Assembly: GCA_001516025.1 (NCBI GenBank)
Contig: LOEU01000014.1
Coordinates: 226,432-290,431 of the forward strand
Direction of reading: 5' to 3'
Origin: a bacterium BRH_c32
GTDB lineage: Bacteria; Bacteroidota; Ignavibacteria; Ignavibacteriales; Melioribacteraceae
Length of the DNA: 64,000 bases
Shown: positions 1 through 9,114 of the stretch, piece after piece
How positions within the stretch are numbered: position 1 is the first letter of the stretch
Layout: every line of letters starts with the position of its first letter
Position numbers and translations under genes: made by a program
The notes under the pieces: model-generated
Told to the model about the DNA's origin: nothing
The model's database searches: none
The model's input: the letters and a program-made list of their open reading frames with translations, nothing else

Positions 1-251
1 TTTAGCGGGATTTGATCAATATGAATTTTATAAATATTTTGAAATTGGGCAAACCACATTAAGTCAAAATCGATAGCTAATTTGTCGCTATAAAGTGAGT
101 GTCCGAGTGAATCAATTAAAAGCTGGTAAATTGGTACACTTAAAACTAATGCTGATATAGCATTTATTACCCATAAGAGAACAACAAACTTGGAATTATG
201 AAATACAGTACGAACTCCATGCAAAATAAAATCTTTTATTGATACCGTCAT
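1..251 (-). CDS. Membrane protein, N-terminal part, cut by window edge
   Basis: An ATG on the minus strand at 251-249 opens a frame of 83 codons that reaches base 1 without a stop, so only the N-terminus is visible. It overlaps the stop of the upstream M1 peptidase gene in the classic ATGA arrangement, which supports both the start and translational coupling. The protein begins with a short basic segment (MTVSIKDFILHG) followed by a strongly hydrophobic helix at about residues 22-43, then a more polar stretch. This fits an integral membrane protein with a cytoplasmic N-terminus. I do not recognise the family from this fragment. Its pairing with a secreted peptidase suggests a shared envelope role, but that is inference. 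Confidence 0.7.
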   Translation of the reverse strand, partial: MTVSIKDFILHGVRTVFHNSKFVVLLWVINAISALVLSVPIYQLLIDSLGHSLYSDKLAIDFDLMWFAQFQNIYKIHIDQIPL

Positions 252-2221
252 CCAATGCTCCCAAGAATCATTAGGGCATTCTGAATCCAAAAAAACCACC
301 TTAGGCTTATTGAAATTGAAGCCCAATACTTACTATTTACCGTATAAGAATTATTAGCAAAATTTATATCCAACATATTCTTTCTGTATGGATCAATTTC
401 TGCTGCTAATACTTCATTATTAGTCTGAAACTTGAATACTTTATAACGAACATTCTCAGTCCATTTTTGGAACAAAGTATCTTTAGCGGTATATAGGGCA
501 ATATCATTTTCAAAGAAGCCTTCACGCAAACGCTCAGCCAATACTTCATATTCGTTCTCGCCGATTCTATTAATTGCAGTAATAGCATAATCATGGACAC
601 GAGCATTATAATAAAACTCCCTAAAAAACCAACTTAATTTATTACCTTCTCTCTCCTTCACTAGATTAATAAAATCTAATGAAGTAGGATGTTTGAATTT
701 ATATCTATTAAAATATTCTTTTAACAGGTCCATCATATTCTTATAACCGATATAGCGTTCGAGAGAAAGCAAAACTAATTCCGGTTTGGAATAAGAATTA
801 ACAGCATAAGATAAACGTGTAGGAAGCTTATAAGAAGTGTCGGCAAGCGTACCGATAGTTAGATTTCTATAATAGGAATTTGTTGACGTTAAACCTTCAG
901 GAACTTTTATGTCAACTAAAGTATATATTATCGGGATCTCTCTATACATAAGAAAATTTAATCCGAATACAGGGACATGTGAAGCAACCTTAAAACTGGC
1001 AAATCCACCTCCATAATACTTATAGACAATTTTGGTTGCAATATAAGAAGCAAATCCTTCATCAAGCCATGCTTCATAGACTTCATTATTTGCAATAAGT
1101 CCTTGGAAGAATTGGTGAGTAAATTCATGAATAACTAAATATTCGGGTTGCATAGTTCCATGAGGTGAGAAAAGCTCTGCACTTACTGTAAAGATTCCCG
1201 GATATTCCATTCCACCAACTGCCGAAGTTCTAGGGACATCAACTAAGGTAATTGATTGATATGGGTAAACACCAATATTATTTTCAAAAAACTCAAGACT
1301 ATTTTTTACAGCATCTTTATATCTCCAAATATATTTTTCTCTTTCGGTCTGAACAAAAAGATTAACTGTAATTATTGTTCCGTCTTTTCTTTTATACTCT
1401 TCCTTTTTATATAATATTTCGTCTGTTACGAAAAAAGCGAAATCATGAACACCATTTTGATTGAATGAAAATGTTCTAGAATGCGAACTTGAATCTTCTT
1501 TTAATAATGACCCGGTGGCGCCAACAATAAAATTCTTCGGTACATTAATTTGGACTTTATAATTACCAAAATCAGAGAAAAAATTAAGCCATGGAAAATA
1601 TGGTTCACAAATCCATTTCCCATTTTGAAAAACACCTGCCTTCGGAAACCATTGCGATATAAAAGAAAAATTTCTTCCGGTTGCATAACCAAATCGTTTA
1701 ACAGATTTTGGAACTCTTAATTGATATTCAAATTCTATAACAGCAGAATCTCCCCTCAATAAATTCTGTGATAAACGTATAAACGCAACAGTACTATCAT
1801 TTATGTTGCCATCTTTAAACTGATAATTCAATTTTATCGGATTATCATTATATAAAATAGAATTAAATTCGATTGAGGTAATCTCTTCTCTATCTAATTT
1901 ATAATAAGATGAAAAAAATGTTTTATTGTTTTTGTATGCATTAGCATAAAGATGTAAATAAATTTTATCGGTTGGGAAATTGGTATTATTAATCCAAATC
2001 ATCCTCTCTTTTACTTTAAGGATTTTTGATGATGGATCAAAATCCAAATTAAAATTATAATTCGCAGTTGATGTATAATCAGAGGCATTATCTATCTTTA
2101 TTCCGTTTCTATAATCCGAATTTTCACCTTGAGGAGTGAATTCACTTTTCTGCAAATCATTATTAATTATTATTAATGCAGAAAAAATTAGAAATAGACT
2201 TAACGAAAAAAATATTTTCAT
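248..2221 (-). CDS. M1 family zinc metallopeptidase, secreted or membrane-anchored
   Basis: The 657-residue protein carries the M1 (gluzincin) signature: GGMEY at residues 336-340, which binds the substrate amino terminus, and HEFTH at 365-369 with the third zinc ligand Glu388 eighteen residues later; Glu366 would be the catalytic base. A hydrophobic signal sequence covers about residues 4-20, so the enzyme should act outside the cytoplasm. An N-terminal beta domain (about 50-270) precedes the catalytic domain. The last 25 residues are hydrophobic and aromatic and could form a C-terminal anchor. It is divergent from the large surface-protein gene, and its stop overlaps the start of a membrane protein gene by four bases. 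Family membership is clear; the peptide substrate is not predictable. Confidence 0.93.
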   Translation of the reverse strand: MKIFFSLSLFLIFSALIIINNDLQKSEFTPQGENSDYRNGIKIDNASDYTSTANYNFNLDFDPSSKILKVKERMIWINNTNFPTDKIYLHLYANAYKNNKTFFSSYYKLDREEITSIEFNSILYNDNPIKLNYQFKDGNINDSTVAFIRLSQNLLRGDSAVIEFEYQLRVPKSVKRFGYATGRNFSFISQWFPKAGVFQNGKWICEPYFPWLNFFSDFGNYKVQINVPKNFIVGATGSLLKEDSSSHSRTFSFNQNGVHDFAFFVTDEILYKKEEYKRKDGTIITVNLFVQTEREKYIWRYKDAVKNSLEFFENNIGVYPYQSITLVDVPRTSAVGGMEYPGIFTVSAELFSPHGTMQPEYLVIHEFTHQFFQGLIANNEVYEAWLDEGFASYIATKIVYKYYGGGFASFKVASHVPVFGLNFLMYREIPIIYTLVDIKVPEGLTSTNSYYRNLTIGTLADTSYKLPTRLSYAVNSYSKPELVLLSLERYIGYKNMMDLLKEYFNRYKFKHPTSLDFINLVKEREGNKLSWFFREFYYNARVHDYAITAINRIGENEYEVLAERLREGFFENDIALYTAKDTLFQKWTENVRYKVFKFQTNNEVLAAEIDPYRKNMLDINFANNSYTVNSKYWASISISLRWFFWIQNALMILGSIG

Positions 2222-2427
2222 AATGGCTTAATTTAATAAATAGGAGCGTGGTATCAAAAGCGAAACAAAATGATATTGGATTTCATTATGAGACACCTAA
2301 AATTTTGTTCGGCTTATTTTTCCTTCGTTTTTGATTCAATTTCAAAAGATATTAAGTGGCATTTTTATTGCTTAATGTTTGTGCTAAAAATATAAATAAA
2401 TTATAACAAACAATATCTGAGAATCTA

Positions 2428-5400
2428 ATGAAGAAAGCTACAGCCGTTTTAATCCAGTCGTTTAAGGAAATCTTAAGCTTAGACGCATTGTTAGTATTTT
2501 TTCTCTTCATTTCTCTATGGAGTATCTCTCCAATTGAAATAAACGCGCAAACCGCTAATCCGGTACCGGTACAATTTTTCTATGTACCACTCCCTGAAGA
2601 ACAAATTCTTCAGTCTTTGCAAACCTTAAATACCAATGGGAACAGCTCGGTAAATCCTATCCAAACTTATATATCCATAGCTGCTATTGCAGATAATACG
2701 GTTATATATTATGACCAGTGGGAAAATGGATTTGAGCCGGATATTGCAAATCCTCTTAACATATATAGTAATAGCAATCCCGGCGGAACACAGATTTGGG
2801 GCGATGGAAATCCTGCAAATGGAGCACCTCCCGGATTTCCTTCTGATATTATTAATTCGGGAACAGTTATTATCTTAAATAATCCGGTAAATACCACTAC
2901 TCGCCAAACTGATATCGATTTTGATGGCGGTGATAAAATTGCAGCTTCAAAAACTATCTCCGTAGCAAGAACCGGTTGGGCAACAGGATCAAATACTCTT
3001 TTAGCTGATGCATTAGAAGTTTTCGATACAGATAACTGGGGTACTTCTTTTGAAATTCCGGTTGGTGAAAATATCCCTTATTCAGATTCCTATCGTATTT
3101 TTAATTACGTAGGACTTTCCATAATGGCGGAAGTTGGTGGAGCAAATGTTCAGATAGATGCCGATGCCAATGGAACTTTTGAAACAACCGTTACACTCAC
3201 CGAAGGTAAAGGATATTTAGTAAATGGCGGGGTAGCTCTTGGTGCAAAAGTTATTTCCGATAAGCCGATTCAAATAGAGCTTTTAACCGGCGATCGAGGC
3301 GAGCAATATGAAGCAAGATGGTTTAGATTAAGTCCGACTGCTCTTTGGTCAACTAGTTACTATGAACCGGTATCAACTTCTAACAGCGCACAAGGTCAGA
3401 ACGGGACGGGTACTGTGGTTTGGTTATATAATCCAAAAAGTTCTCCAATTGCTGTTCAATACCAGACAAGAACCGGATCGGGTGGAAATACAATTACGAC
3501 TAATCCAATTACAGTGCCTGCAAAGGGCTATGCAAAACAAGTGATGACCGATGGATTTGGAGCAAAATTCTTTACAAATGATGGTTCAAAATTTTATGCC
3601 ATTTCGGCAACTGATGCTAATAATACAAGTACAAATGTCGGCGGAAATAGATCATGGGATTGGGGATTTACTTTAGTCTCTGAATCAGCATTAACTCAAC
3701 AAATTTTAATCGGGCTTGGAATTGGAAGAGACCCTACTTCATCTACGAATCCAAATGAAAACGGAAATCCGATTTGGGTTACTCCTATCGGTAATGGAAA
3801 TACTCCTGTTACAATTTATGTAGATTATGATGCTAATCCTGCAACCGGGCCATTAACAGATCCGTTTGGAAATAAATATGATAATTCGATTACATTAAGA
3901 GAATTAGACAGAGCAAAATTATATAACCCATCCGGCAATCAATCAGGTATGTTAATTTATACTTTAACTCAAGGAGTGAAATTAGCTGCTGCATGGGGTC
4001 AAGATCCTTTAACAGCTTCTTCAGGAGCTCCGGGATTGGATGTAGGAACCGGTATTCCACCTCTTCCGGCTTTTGATGCAGGTAAGAACGGAACTCTTTC
4101 TCAAGATAATGATGGTGATGGTTTTATCAGTCCCGGTGATGATTTATTATATACAATCGTAGTTAATAATATTAGCCGTGCGCCTGTACCGGATTTAAAA
4201 CTTGTAGATTTTCTTCCTTTAAATACATCTTATATTTCAAATACTACTTTCTTTACCAATAGTAGTGGAGTAACATCTCAGGTAGCAGATAATGGTTCCA
4301 GAACTCCTTTCCCATTAGATGAACCGGGAACAATTTTAGATAACTCCTCAGCCCTTCCGGTCGGTGGTGCTTATACGGTTACATTTAAAGTCAGAATAAA
4401 TGATTTTGAAGATTTGCTTCCGAATACTGAAAGAATTATTAATCTTGGATATGCAGCTGCAATCGGGGATACAATTCCGATTAATGCTCAGACTCCTCTC
4501 TTCGGAAGAATTGGTGATAAAGTTTGGGAAGACCAAAATCTAAACGGAATTCAAGATATAGGTGAACCGGGAATAGCAGGTGTAACTGTCAAATTATATG
4601 ATGGTGCCGGAAATCTTGTTGCTACAACAACAACTGATGCTAATGGCAATTACAAATTCTTAGGTCTCCTACCAGGCAATTATCAAGTTGAATTTATACC
4701 TTCATCTGTATATGACTTCACAACAGCTAATGCAGACGGTACAGGATTAAACGGAGCAAAAAATTCGGACGCAAATCCTTCAACCGGTAAAACAGAAATA
4801 TTTACACTTGCAGCCGGTGAAAGAAATACAAACATTGATGCAGGATTCAAACCAAATGGTTTACTTGGTGATAAGGTTTGGAATGACGAAAATCAGAACG
4901 GAATTCAAGATCCGAGTGAAACCGGAATCGACAGCGTTACCGTAAAATTATTCAGTTGCGATGGTACTTTCTTAAAAGAAACCATAACAAATGCCAATGG
5001 GAACTATACTTTTACTAATCTTCTTTCCGGTAGTTATTACGTTCAATTTACCCTTCCAAATGGTCTAAATTTTACAACTAAGGACATTGGAACAAATGAT
5101 AATTTCGATTCTGATGCAGACGTAAATGATGGTAAAACAGAATGCATTACATATAATCTCGGTGATATTGTAACAAATATTGACGCAGGAATGTATGAAG
5201 ATAAGGTAGCTGATATAAAAATAGAAAAATCAGTAAGTAATTCTAATCCGGTTTGCGGAAGTGAAATCAATTACCAGATAAAAGTTACTAATTTAGGTCC
5301 TGATAAAGGAAAAGGAATTGAAGCGACTGAAATATTGCCTTCCGGATTGGAATATGTTTCTCATTCGGCAAGTGTTGGTACTTATGATACGCTTACAGGT

Positions 5401-7542
5401 AAATGGATAATTGGTGAATTAAACAATGGTGCTTTTGCAACATTGAGTATTACCGTAAAGGTAAATTGCGAAGAGATTAATAGTTCCACTTTCGATCTTG
5501 GAATCGCAAAAGATTTTAATCTTTTCGTTATCGAAGATTTGAATCAACCATCTTCAGATACAGAAGGAAAAGTTGCAGTTGGAAGAGATGCTAATCTTGG
5601 AGCATATAGTATCGGAGATAAACTTCCTAACAATAGCGGTGATGTTTTAATCGTTGGAAGAGACTTAAATTACGTTAGCGGCAGCGTTTATAATGGTAAT
5701 GTAGTTTATGCTAATAATTCAAATCTTCCAAAAAGTTCTGTATCGGTTACCAACGGAACCGTTAGAAAAGATACTGTAATAGATTTTTCAGTTGCAAAAG
5801 TATCATTGGAAAATCTTTCTACAACATTGGGAAATTATCAACCGACAGGAACAGTTGAACTTAAATGGGGCGGATTAACCTTAACCGGTACAGACCCATT
5901 CCTTAATGTATTCAGCGTTCTGGGAAGTAATTTATCAACAGCAAATAGCTTTACAATTGATGTTCCTAATGGTTCGGTTGTTCTAGTTAATATAAATGGA
6001 ACAAATGTAAGCTGGACAGGTGGTCTGCAAGTAAATGGAACGGCAATAAATAATGTTATATATAATTTCTATGAAGCAACATCTCTTAGAATTCAGGGAA
6101 CTGATGTTCGCGGATCTATATTAGCTCCATTAGCTGATCTTAATTTCCCTTCTGGAGTTGTTAATGGTCAGGTTATTGTTAAATCAATGACAGGTGCAGG
6201 ACAGTTTAATCTTGCTCCGTTTATCGGCAATATCCCCTATGAAAAAGAGATCACTAATATAGCTTCCATTTCTGCAATTACAACAGTTGATCCGGACCTT
6301 ACTAACAATAATTCCTCAGTATTAATTAAACCTGTTACTTCCAATAATGGAAATAATGGTGGAAACAATGGTGGCAATTCCGGCGGAAACTGGGAGAATC
6401 TATGTGGATTCGGTTTCGGTGAGATTGTCTATACATTAGCTTATAGCAATACAGCAATTTATGCCGGCACTTGGGGTGGAAACATCTATATCTCCACTAA
6501 TCAAGGTACAAGCTGGACAAAAATAAATCAAGGTATGTCAGTTGGATTTGTTTGGTCATTAAAAGTAGTTAATGATAATCTTATCTTCGCTGCTACAGAA
6601 AAAGGACTTTATAAATACAATGGATCAAATTGGACATTGACTACCCTTTCGGGAATGGATGTTCATTCAATCTCAATTGGAACAACCGGTTCAACAACAC
6701 GTATTTTTGCGGCAACTTGGGGTAATGGTGTTTATACTTCAACTGATTTTGGTGCTACATGGCTACATTCTGTTGATGGCTGCTATAATTTATTAGCAAT
6801 GAATACAATCGAAGCTGTATCAGCAGAGAAAGCATTCGTAACTTCATTTGGTGGCGGTGTATTCGTTACTGTAAATGGCGGTGTTTCTTGGAGCAAGATA
6901 AATCTTGGTTATAGCTTTGCTTGGACTGTTGCATCATCGGGCAATTATATTTATGCCGGAACTTATGGAGACGGATTATATCTCTCTTCTAATGGTGGAA
7001 CTAATTGGTCAAAAGTAACAACACTCAACGCACCTTTTATTTATTCACTTGTTGTTGATAATAGTGGTTTCGTTTATGCTGCATCTTGGACAAGCGGTGT
7101 TTCTGTTTCTAAAGATAATGGCGCCACTTGGACTTCACTTGGAATGGGTGGTTTTGGCGTAAGTTCTATCTTTGTTAATCCAAGCACACAGGATCTTTTT
7201 GTAGGAACAAAAGAAGGTGAAGTATTCTTCTCAAGAAGCGGAGGAACTACGGATATTGACGAAAACTCAATAATCCCAACAGAATTTGGATTGGAACAAA
7301 ATTATCCAAATCCGTTCAACCCAACAACTACAATTCAATTTGCATTGCCTCAAGGAGGTATGTATAAATTGATGGTTTATAGCGTTCTTGGTGAAGAAGT
7401 TGCAGAATTAGTAAATAACGAATTAAGTGCCGGAATTCATAAAGTATCATTCGATGCAAGCAGACTATCGAGCGGAATGTATATTTATAGATTAACCGGT
7501 AATAATGTTACTATTACAAAAAAGATGTTATTGATGAAGTAA
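2428..7542 (+). CDS. Giant multidomain surface protein with type IX sorting domain
   Basis: This 1704-residue protein starts with an unusually long leader (hydrophobic core about residues 20-35, Ala-Gln cleavage region near 41). In order it then shows a large N-terminal beta region, a DUF11-like repeat with an Asp-rich D-x-D-G-D segment (about 554-690), two SdrD B-like (Cna-B type) repeats starting GDKVWEDQN and GDKVWNDEN (about 693-810 and 812-926), a second DUF11 repeat (927-1020), a choice-of-anchor A-like domain (about 1022-1275), a Gly/Asn linker (about 1306-1322), roughly seven BNR/sortilin-like repeats with S-x-x-x-G-x-x-W cores (1323-1605), and a type IX sorting domain (about 1620-1704) with NYPNPFNP and a C-terminal KKMLLMK. 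The family features predict export through the outer membrane and surface attachment. A strong intrinsic terminator follows. The function is probably adhesive or structural; the ligand is unknown. Confidence 0.9.
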   Translation: MKKATAVLIQSFKEILSLDALLVFFLFISLWSISPIEINAQTANPVPVQFFYVPLPEEQILQSLQTLNTNGNSSVNPIQTYISIAAIADNTVIYYDQWENGFEPDIANPLNIYSNSNPGGTQIWGDGNPANGAPPGFPSDIINSGTVIILNNPVNTTTRQTDIDFDGGDKIAASKTISVARTGWATGSNTLLADALEVFDTDNWGTSFEIPVGENIPYSDSYRIFNYVGLSIMAEVGGANVQIDADANGTFETTVTLTEGKGYLVNGGVALGAKVISDKPIQIELLTGDRGEQYEARWFRLSPTALWSTSYYEPVSTSNSAQGQNGTGTVVWLYNPKSSPIAVQYQTRTGSGGNTITTNPITVPAKGYAKQVMTDGFGAKFFTNDGSKFYAISATDANNTSTNVGGNRSWDWGFTLVSESALTQQILIGLGIGRDPTSSTNPNENGNPIWVTPIGNGNTPVTIYVDYDANPATGPLTDPFGNKYDNSITLRELDRAKLYNPSGNQSGMLIYTLTQGVKLAAAWGQDPLTASSGAPGLDVGTGIPPLPAFDAGKNGTLSQDNDGDGFISPGDDLLYTIVVNNISRAPVPDLKLVDFLPLNTSYISNTTFFTNSSGVTSQVADNGSRTPFPLDEPGTILDNSSALPVGGAYTVTFKVRINDFEDLLPNTERIINLGYAAAIGDTIPINAQTPLFGRIGDKVWEDQNLNGIQDIGEPGIAGVTVKLYDGAGNLVATTTTDANGNYKFLGLLPGNYQVEFIPSSVYDFTTANADGTGLNGAKNSDANPSTGKTEIFTLAAGERNTNIDAGFKPNGLLGDKVWNDENQNGIQDPSETGIDSVTVKLFSCDGTFLKETITNANGNYTFTNLLSGSYYVQFTLPNGLNFTTKDIGTNDNFDSDADVNDGKTECITYNLGDIVTNIDAGMYEDKVADIKIEKSVSNSNPVCGSEINYQIKVTNLGPDKGKGIEATEILPSGLEYVSHSASVGTYDTLTGKWIIGELNNGAFATLSITVKVNCEEINSSTFDLGIAKDFNLFVIEDLNQPSSDTEGKVAVGRDANLGAYSIGDKLPNNSGDVLIVGRDLNYVSGSVYNGNVVYANNSNLPKSSVSVTNGTVRKDTVIDFSVAKVSLENLSTTLGNYQPTGTVELKWGGLTLTGTDPFLNVFSVLGSNLSTANSFTIDVPNGSVVLVNINGTNVSWTGGLQVNGTAINNVIYNFYEATSLRIQGTDVRGSILAPLADLNFPSGVVNGQVIVKSMTGAGQFNLAPFIGNIPYEKEITNIASISAITTVDPDLTNNNSSVLIKPVTSNNGNNGGNNGGNSGGNWENLCGFGFGEIVYTLAYSNTAIYAGTWGGNIYISTNQGTSWTKINQGMSVGFVWSLKVVNDNLIFAATEKGLYKYNGSNWTLTTLSGMDVHSISIGTTGSTTRIFAATWGNGVYTSTDFGATWLHSVDGCYNLLAMNTIEAVSAEKAFVTSFGGGVFVTVNGGVSWSKINLGYSFAWTVASSGNYIYAGTYGDGLYLSSNGGTNWSKVTTLNAPFIYSLVVDNSGFVYAASWTSGVSVSKDNGATWTSLGMGGFGVSSIFVNPSTQDLFVGTKEGEVFFSRSGGTTDIDENSIIPTEFGLEQNYPNPFNPTTTIQFALPQGGMYKLMVYSVLGEEVAELVNNELSAGIHKVSFDASRLSSGMYIYRLTGNNVTITKKMLLMK

Positions 7543-7589
7543 TAGACGTAAGTATGTTGATTCTATGGATCTAATCCCATGATTAAGAA

Positions 7590-7615
7590 GGCGGCTGATT
7601 TAGCCGCCTTTTTTT
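7590..7615 (+). terminator. Rho-independent terminator of the surface-protein gene
   Basis: A perfect 7-bp GC-rich stem (GGCGGCT at 7590-7596 pairing with AGCCGCC at 7602-7608) with a 5-base loop is followed by seven T residues. It sits 45 bases after the stop of the surface-protein gene. The stop codon of the convergent minus-strand gene lies in the T run, so the hairpin may also slow transcription from the other side. Confidence 0.92.
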
Positions 7616-8969
7616 ATTTTATTAAAAGCATTTTTTTAACTTCGATTTTTCTTGGTGTAATCAATTGATAAAAATAAATTCCGCTGGATAAATTAGTACC
7701 ATCAAATTCTGCTTTATAAACTTTATTGGGCAGTACTTCTCCATTAAATAAATTTGCAATTTCATTTCCTAATAGATCATAAACTACCAATTTCAAATTA
7801 CATTTTTCTTTTACTGCAAAACTTATTTGAGTCCTAGGATTAAAAGGATTTGGATAATTCTGATTTAATAAAATAGAAGAAATTAGTTCTCCCGCTTTAA
7901 TAGTAATTATCTCACTAAGTTCAGAAGTGCCATCTAAATCAATCTGATTTAATTGATAAGAAAATTCTCCTATCGTTGCATTATTATCTATAAACGAATA
8001 TTGGTTTGGATAAGCTGAATTGCCGTGCCCGGGAATGAAACCGATTTTTTTCCATTGCTCGCTCTCTGAAGATCGAAGTATCTCAAAACCATAATTACTC
8101 ACTTCAGTTGCAGTTTCCCAATTAAGCTGAATCGAATTATTGATAAATATTCCGCCGAAGGAGACTAATTCAACGGGAAGTGGTGCTAGTGAAAGATCAA
8201 TTTGTGCAAAATGTTGAATGACTCCGTAAATGAGATAATTTTCTCTTTCCAATATATTACTCTCCGGAGCACCCGGAGTCATAACATCGATAGCATCCGA
8301 TCCTAAAAGATCATAAGTATTATCTTTTTCATTATTAGAAACAAAAGGAGAAGTATATTCATTTTTAAAAAATGTTGCAAATGTAAGAGTTATATTGCTA
8401 TTTGACTCTAATCCTAATTCAGTAAGAGGGATAGAAAATTCGATACAATTATACGCATAACTAAAATTAACCGCTGCATTATTGGAAGCAAAATACCAAC
8501 CGGAACCTTTATTTAATTCTATATGCAAATTATTTTGCCCATCTCTCGTTATAAAATGAATATCGAAATAGATACTCGCTTGTTGAATATTATTCCCGAA
8601 TATTGATTGAGTATCATCACCAATCCAATTTATGGTTCCGGTGCCATTATTAATTGCGATAGAATAAAGTCCAAGGTCAATAGCGGAAATATTATCAACT
8701 TTAATGAGTCCCAAAAAATTTGTACCATCGGTTGCGAAGCGTACTTCTGTGATATCTTCATTTTTAACCCAGAATAAACCAGGTTCAGTCCTCATATCGT
8801 TCGCTTCACCGGTATAAATCCATTCACCGGCAGAATATGTTGTACCATGGATCGTGCTAGAAGGGGTGCCAATCCAATCCGATGGATTGCCATCAATAAT
8901 TATTGAATGTGATTGTGAGAATAAAAGGATCGGGAGGAACAGGAATATTGTAATTGATTTAATATCCAT
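7614..8969 (-). CDS. Secreted protein with DOMON/CBM9-like domain and type IX sorting domain
   Basis: I place the start at the ATG at 8969, which gives a 451-residue protein opening with a standard signal peptide (MDIKSITIFLFLPILLFSQS) and an AGGG ribosome site just upstream. The frame stays open to an ATG at 9011, but that would bury the signal peptide behind 14 residues. After the signal comes a segment beginning IDGNPSDW, typical of CBM9/DOMON-like sugar- or haem-binding beta sandwiches (about 20-245). A fibronectin-III-like region follows (about 265-360), and then a type IX sorting domain with NQNYPNPFNP and the tail KKMLLIK. It converges on the giant surface protein, and the two share the same secretion tag. 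The ligand is unknown. Confidence 0.88.
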   Translation of the reverse strand: MDIKSITIFLFLPILLFSQSHSIIIDGNPSDWIGTPSSTIHGTTYSAGEWIYTGEANDMRTEPGLFWVKNEDITEVRFATDGTNFLGLIKVDNISAIDLGLYSIAINNGTGTINWIGDDTQSIFGNNIQQASIYFDIHFITRDGQNNLHIELNKGSGWYFASNNAAVNFSYAYNCIEFSIPLTELGLESNSNITLTFATFFKNEYTSPFVSNNEKDNTYDLLGSDAIDVMTPGAPESNILERENYLIYGVIQHFAQIDLSLAPLPVELVSFGGIFINNSIQLNWETATEVSNYGFEILRSSESEQWKKIGFIPGHGNSAYPNQYSFIDNNATIGEFSYQLNQIDLDGTSELSEIITIKAGELISSILLNQNYPNPFNPRTQISFAVKEKCNLKLVVYDLLGNEIANLFNGEVLPNKVYKAEFDGTNLSSGIYFYQLITPRKIEVKKMLLIK

Positions 8970-9073
8970 AATGCACCCTAAGAAAGTAAACTCTGAAAGT
9001 TTAATACACATAAATAGTCATTTGAAAAAATAAATGCAACTATTGTAGTTTAGAGCTATGTTATTTCCCTATT

Positions 9074-9098
9074 CCCCCTTGAAGTGAATTCAAGGGGG
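9074..9098. repeat. Perfect 10-bp inverted repeat between genes
   Basis: CCCCCTTGAA at 9074-9083 pairs perfectly with TTCAAGGGGG at 9089-9098 around a 5-base loop. It lies just beyond the 3' end of the minus-strand aminotransferase gene, where a terminator is expected. The minus strand has no T run after the stem (AATAGGGAAA follows), so it is not a textbook intrinsic terminator. It could act as an mRNA 3'-end stabiliser or as a Rho-assisted stop. Confidence 0.6.
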
Positions 9099-9114
9099 AT
9101 TTCAATGAATTATT

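Noticed and set aside
2269..2394. A 41-codon plus-strand frame in the gap before the giant surface protein
   Set aside because: There is no ribosome site, no conserved-looking feature and no operon partner; it is expected by chance in AT-rich DNA.
8970..9011. Upstream start for the secreted protein at 7614-8969
   Set aside because: It would put 14 residues in front of a standard signal peptide and has a poorer ribosome site than the ATG at 8969.
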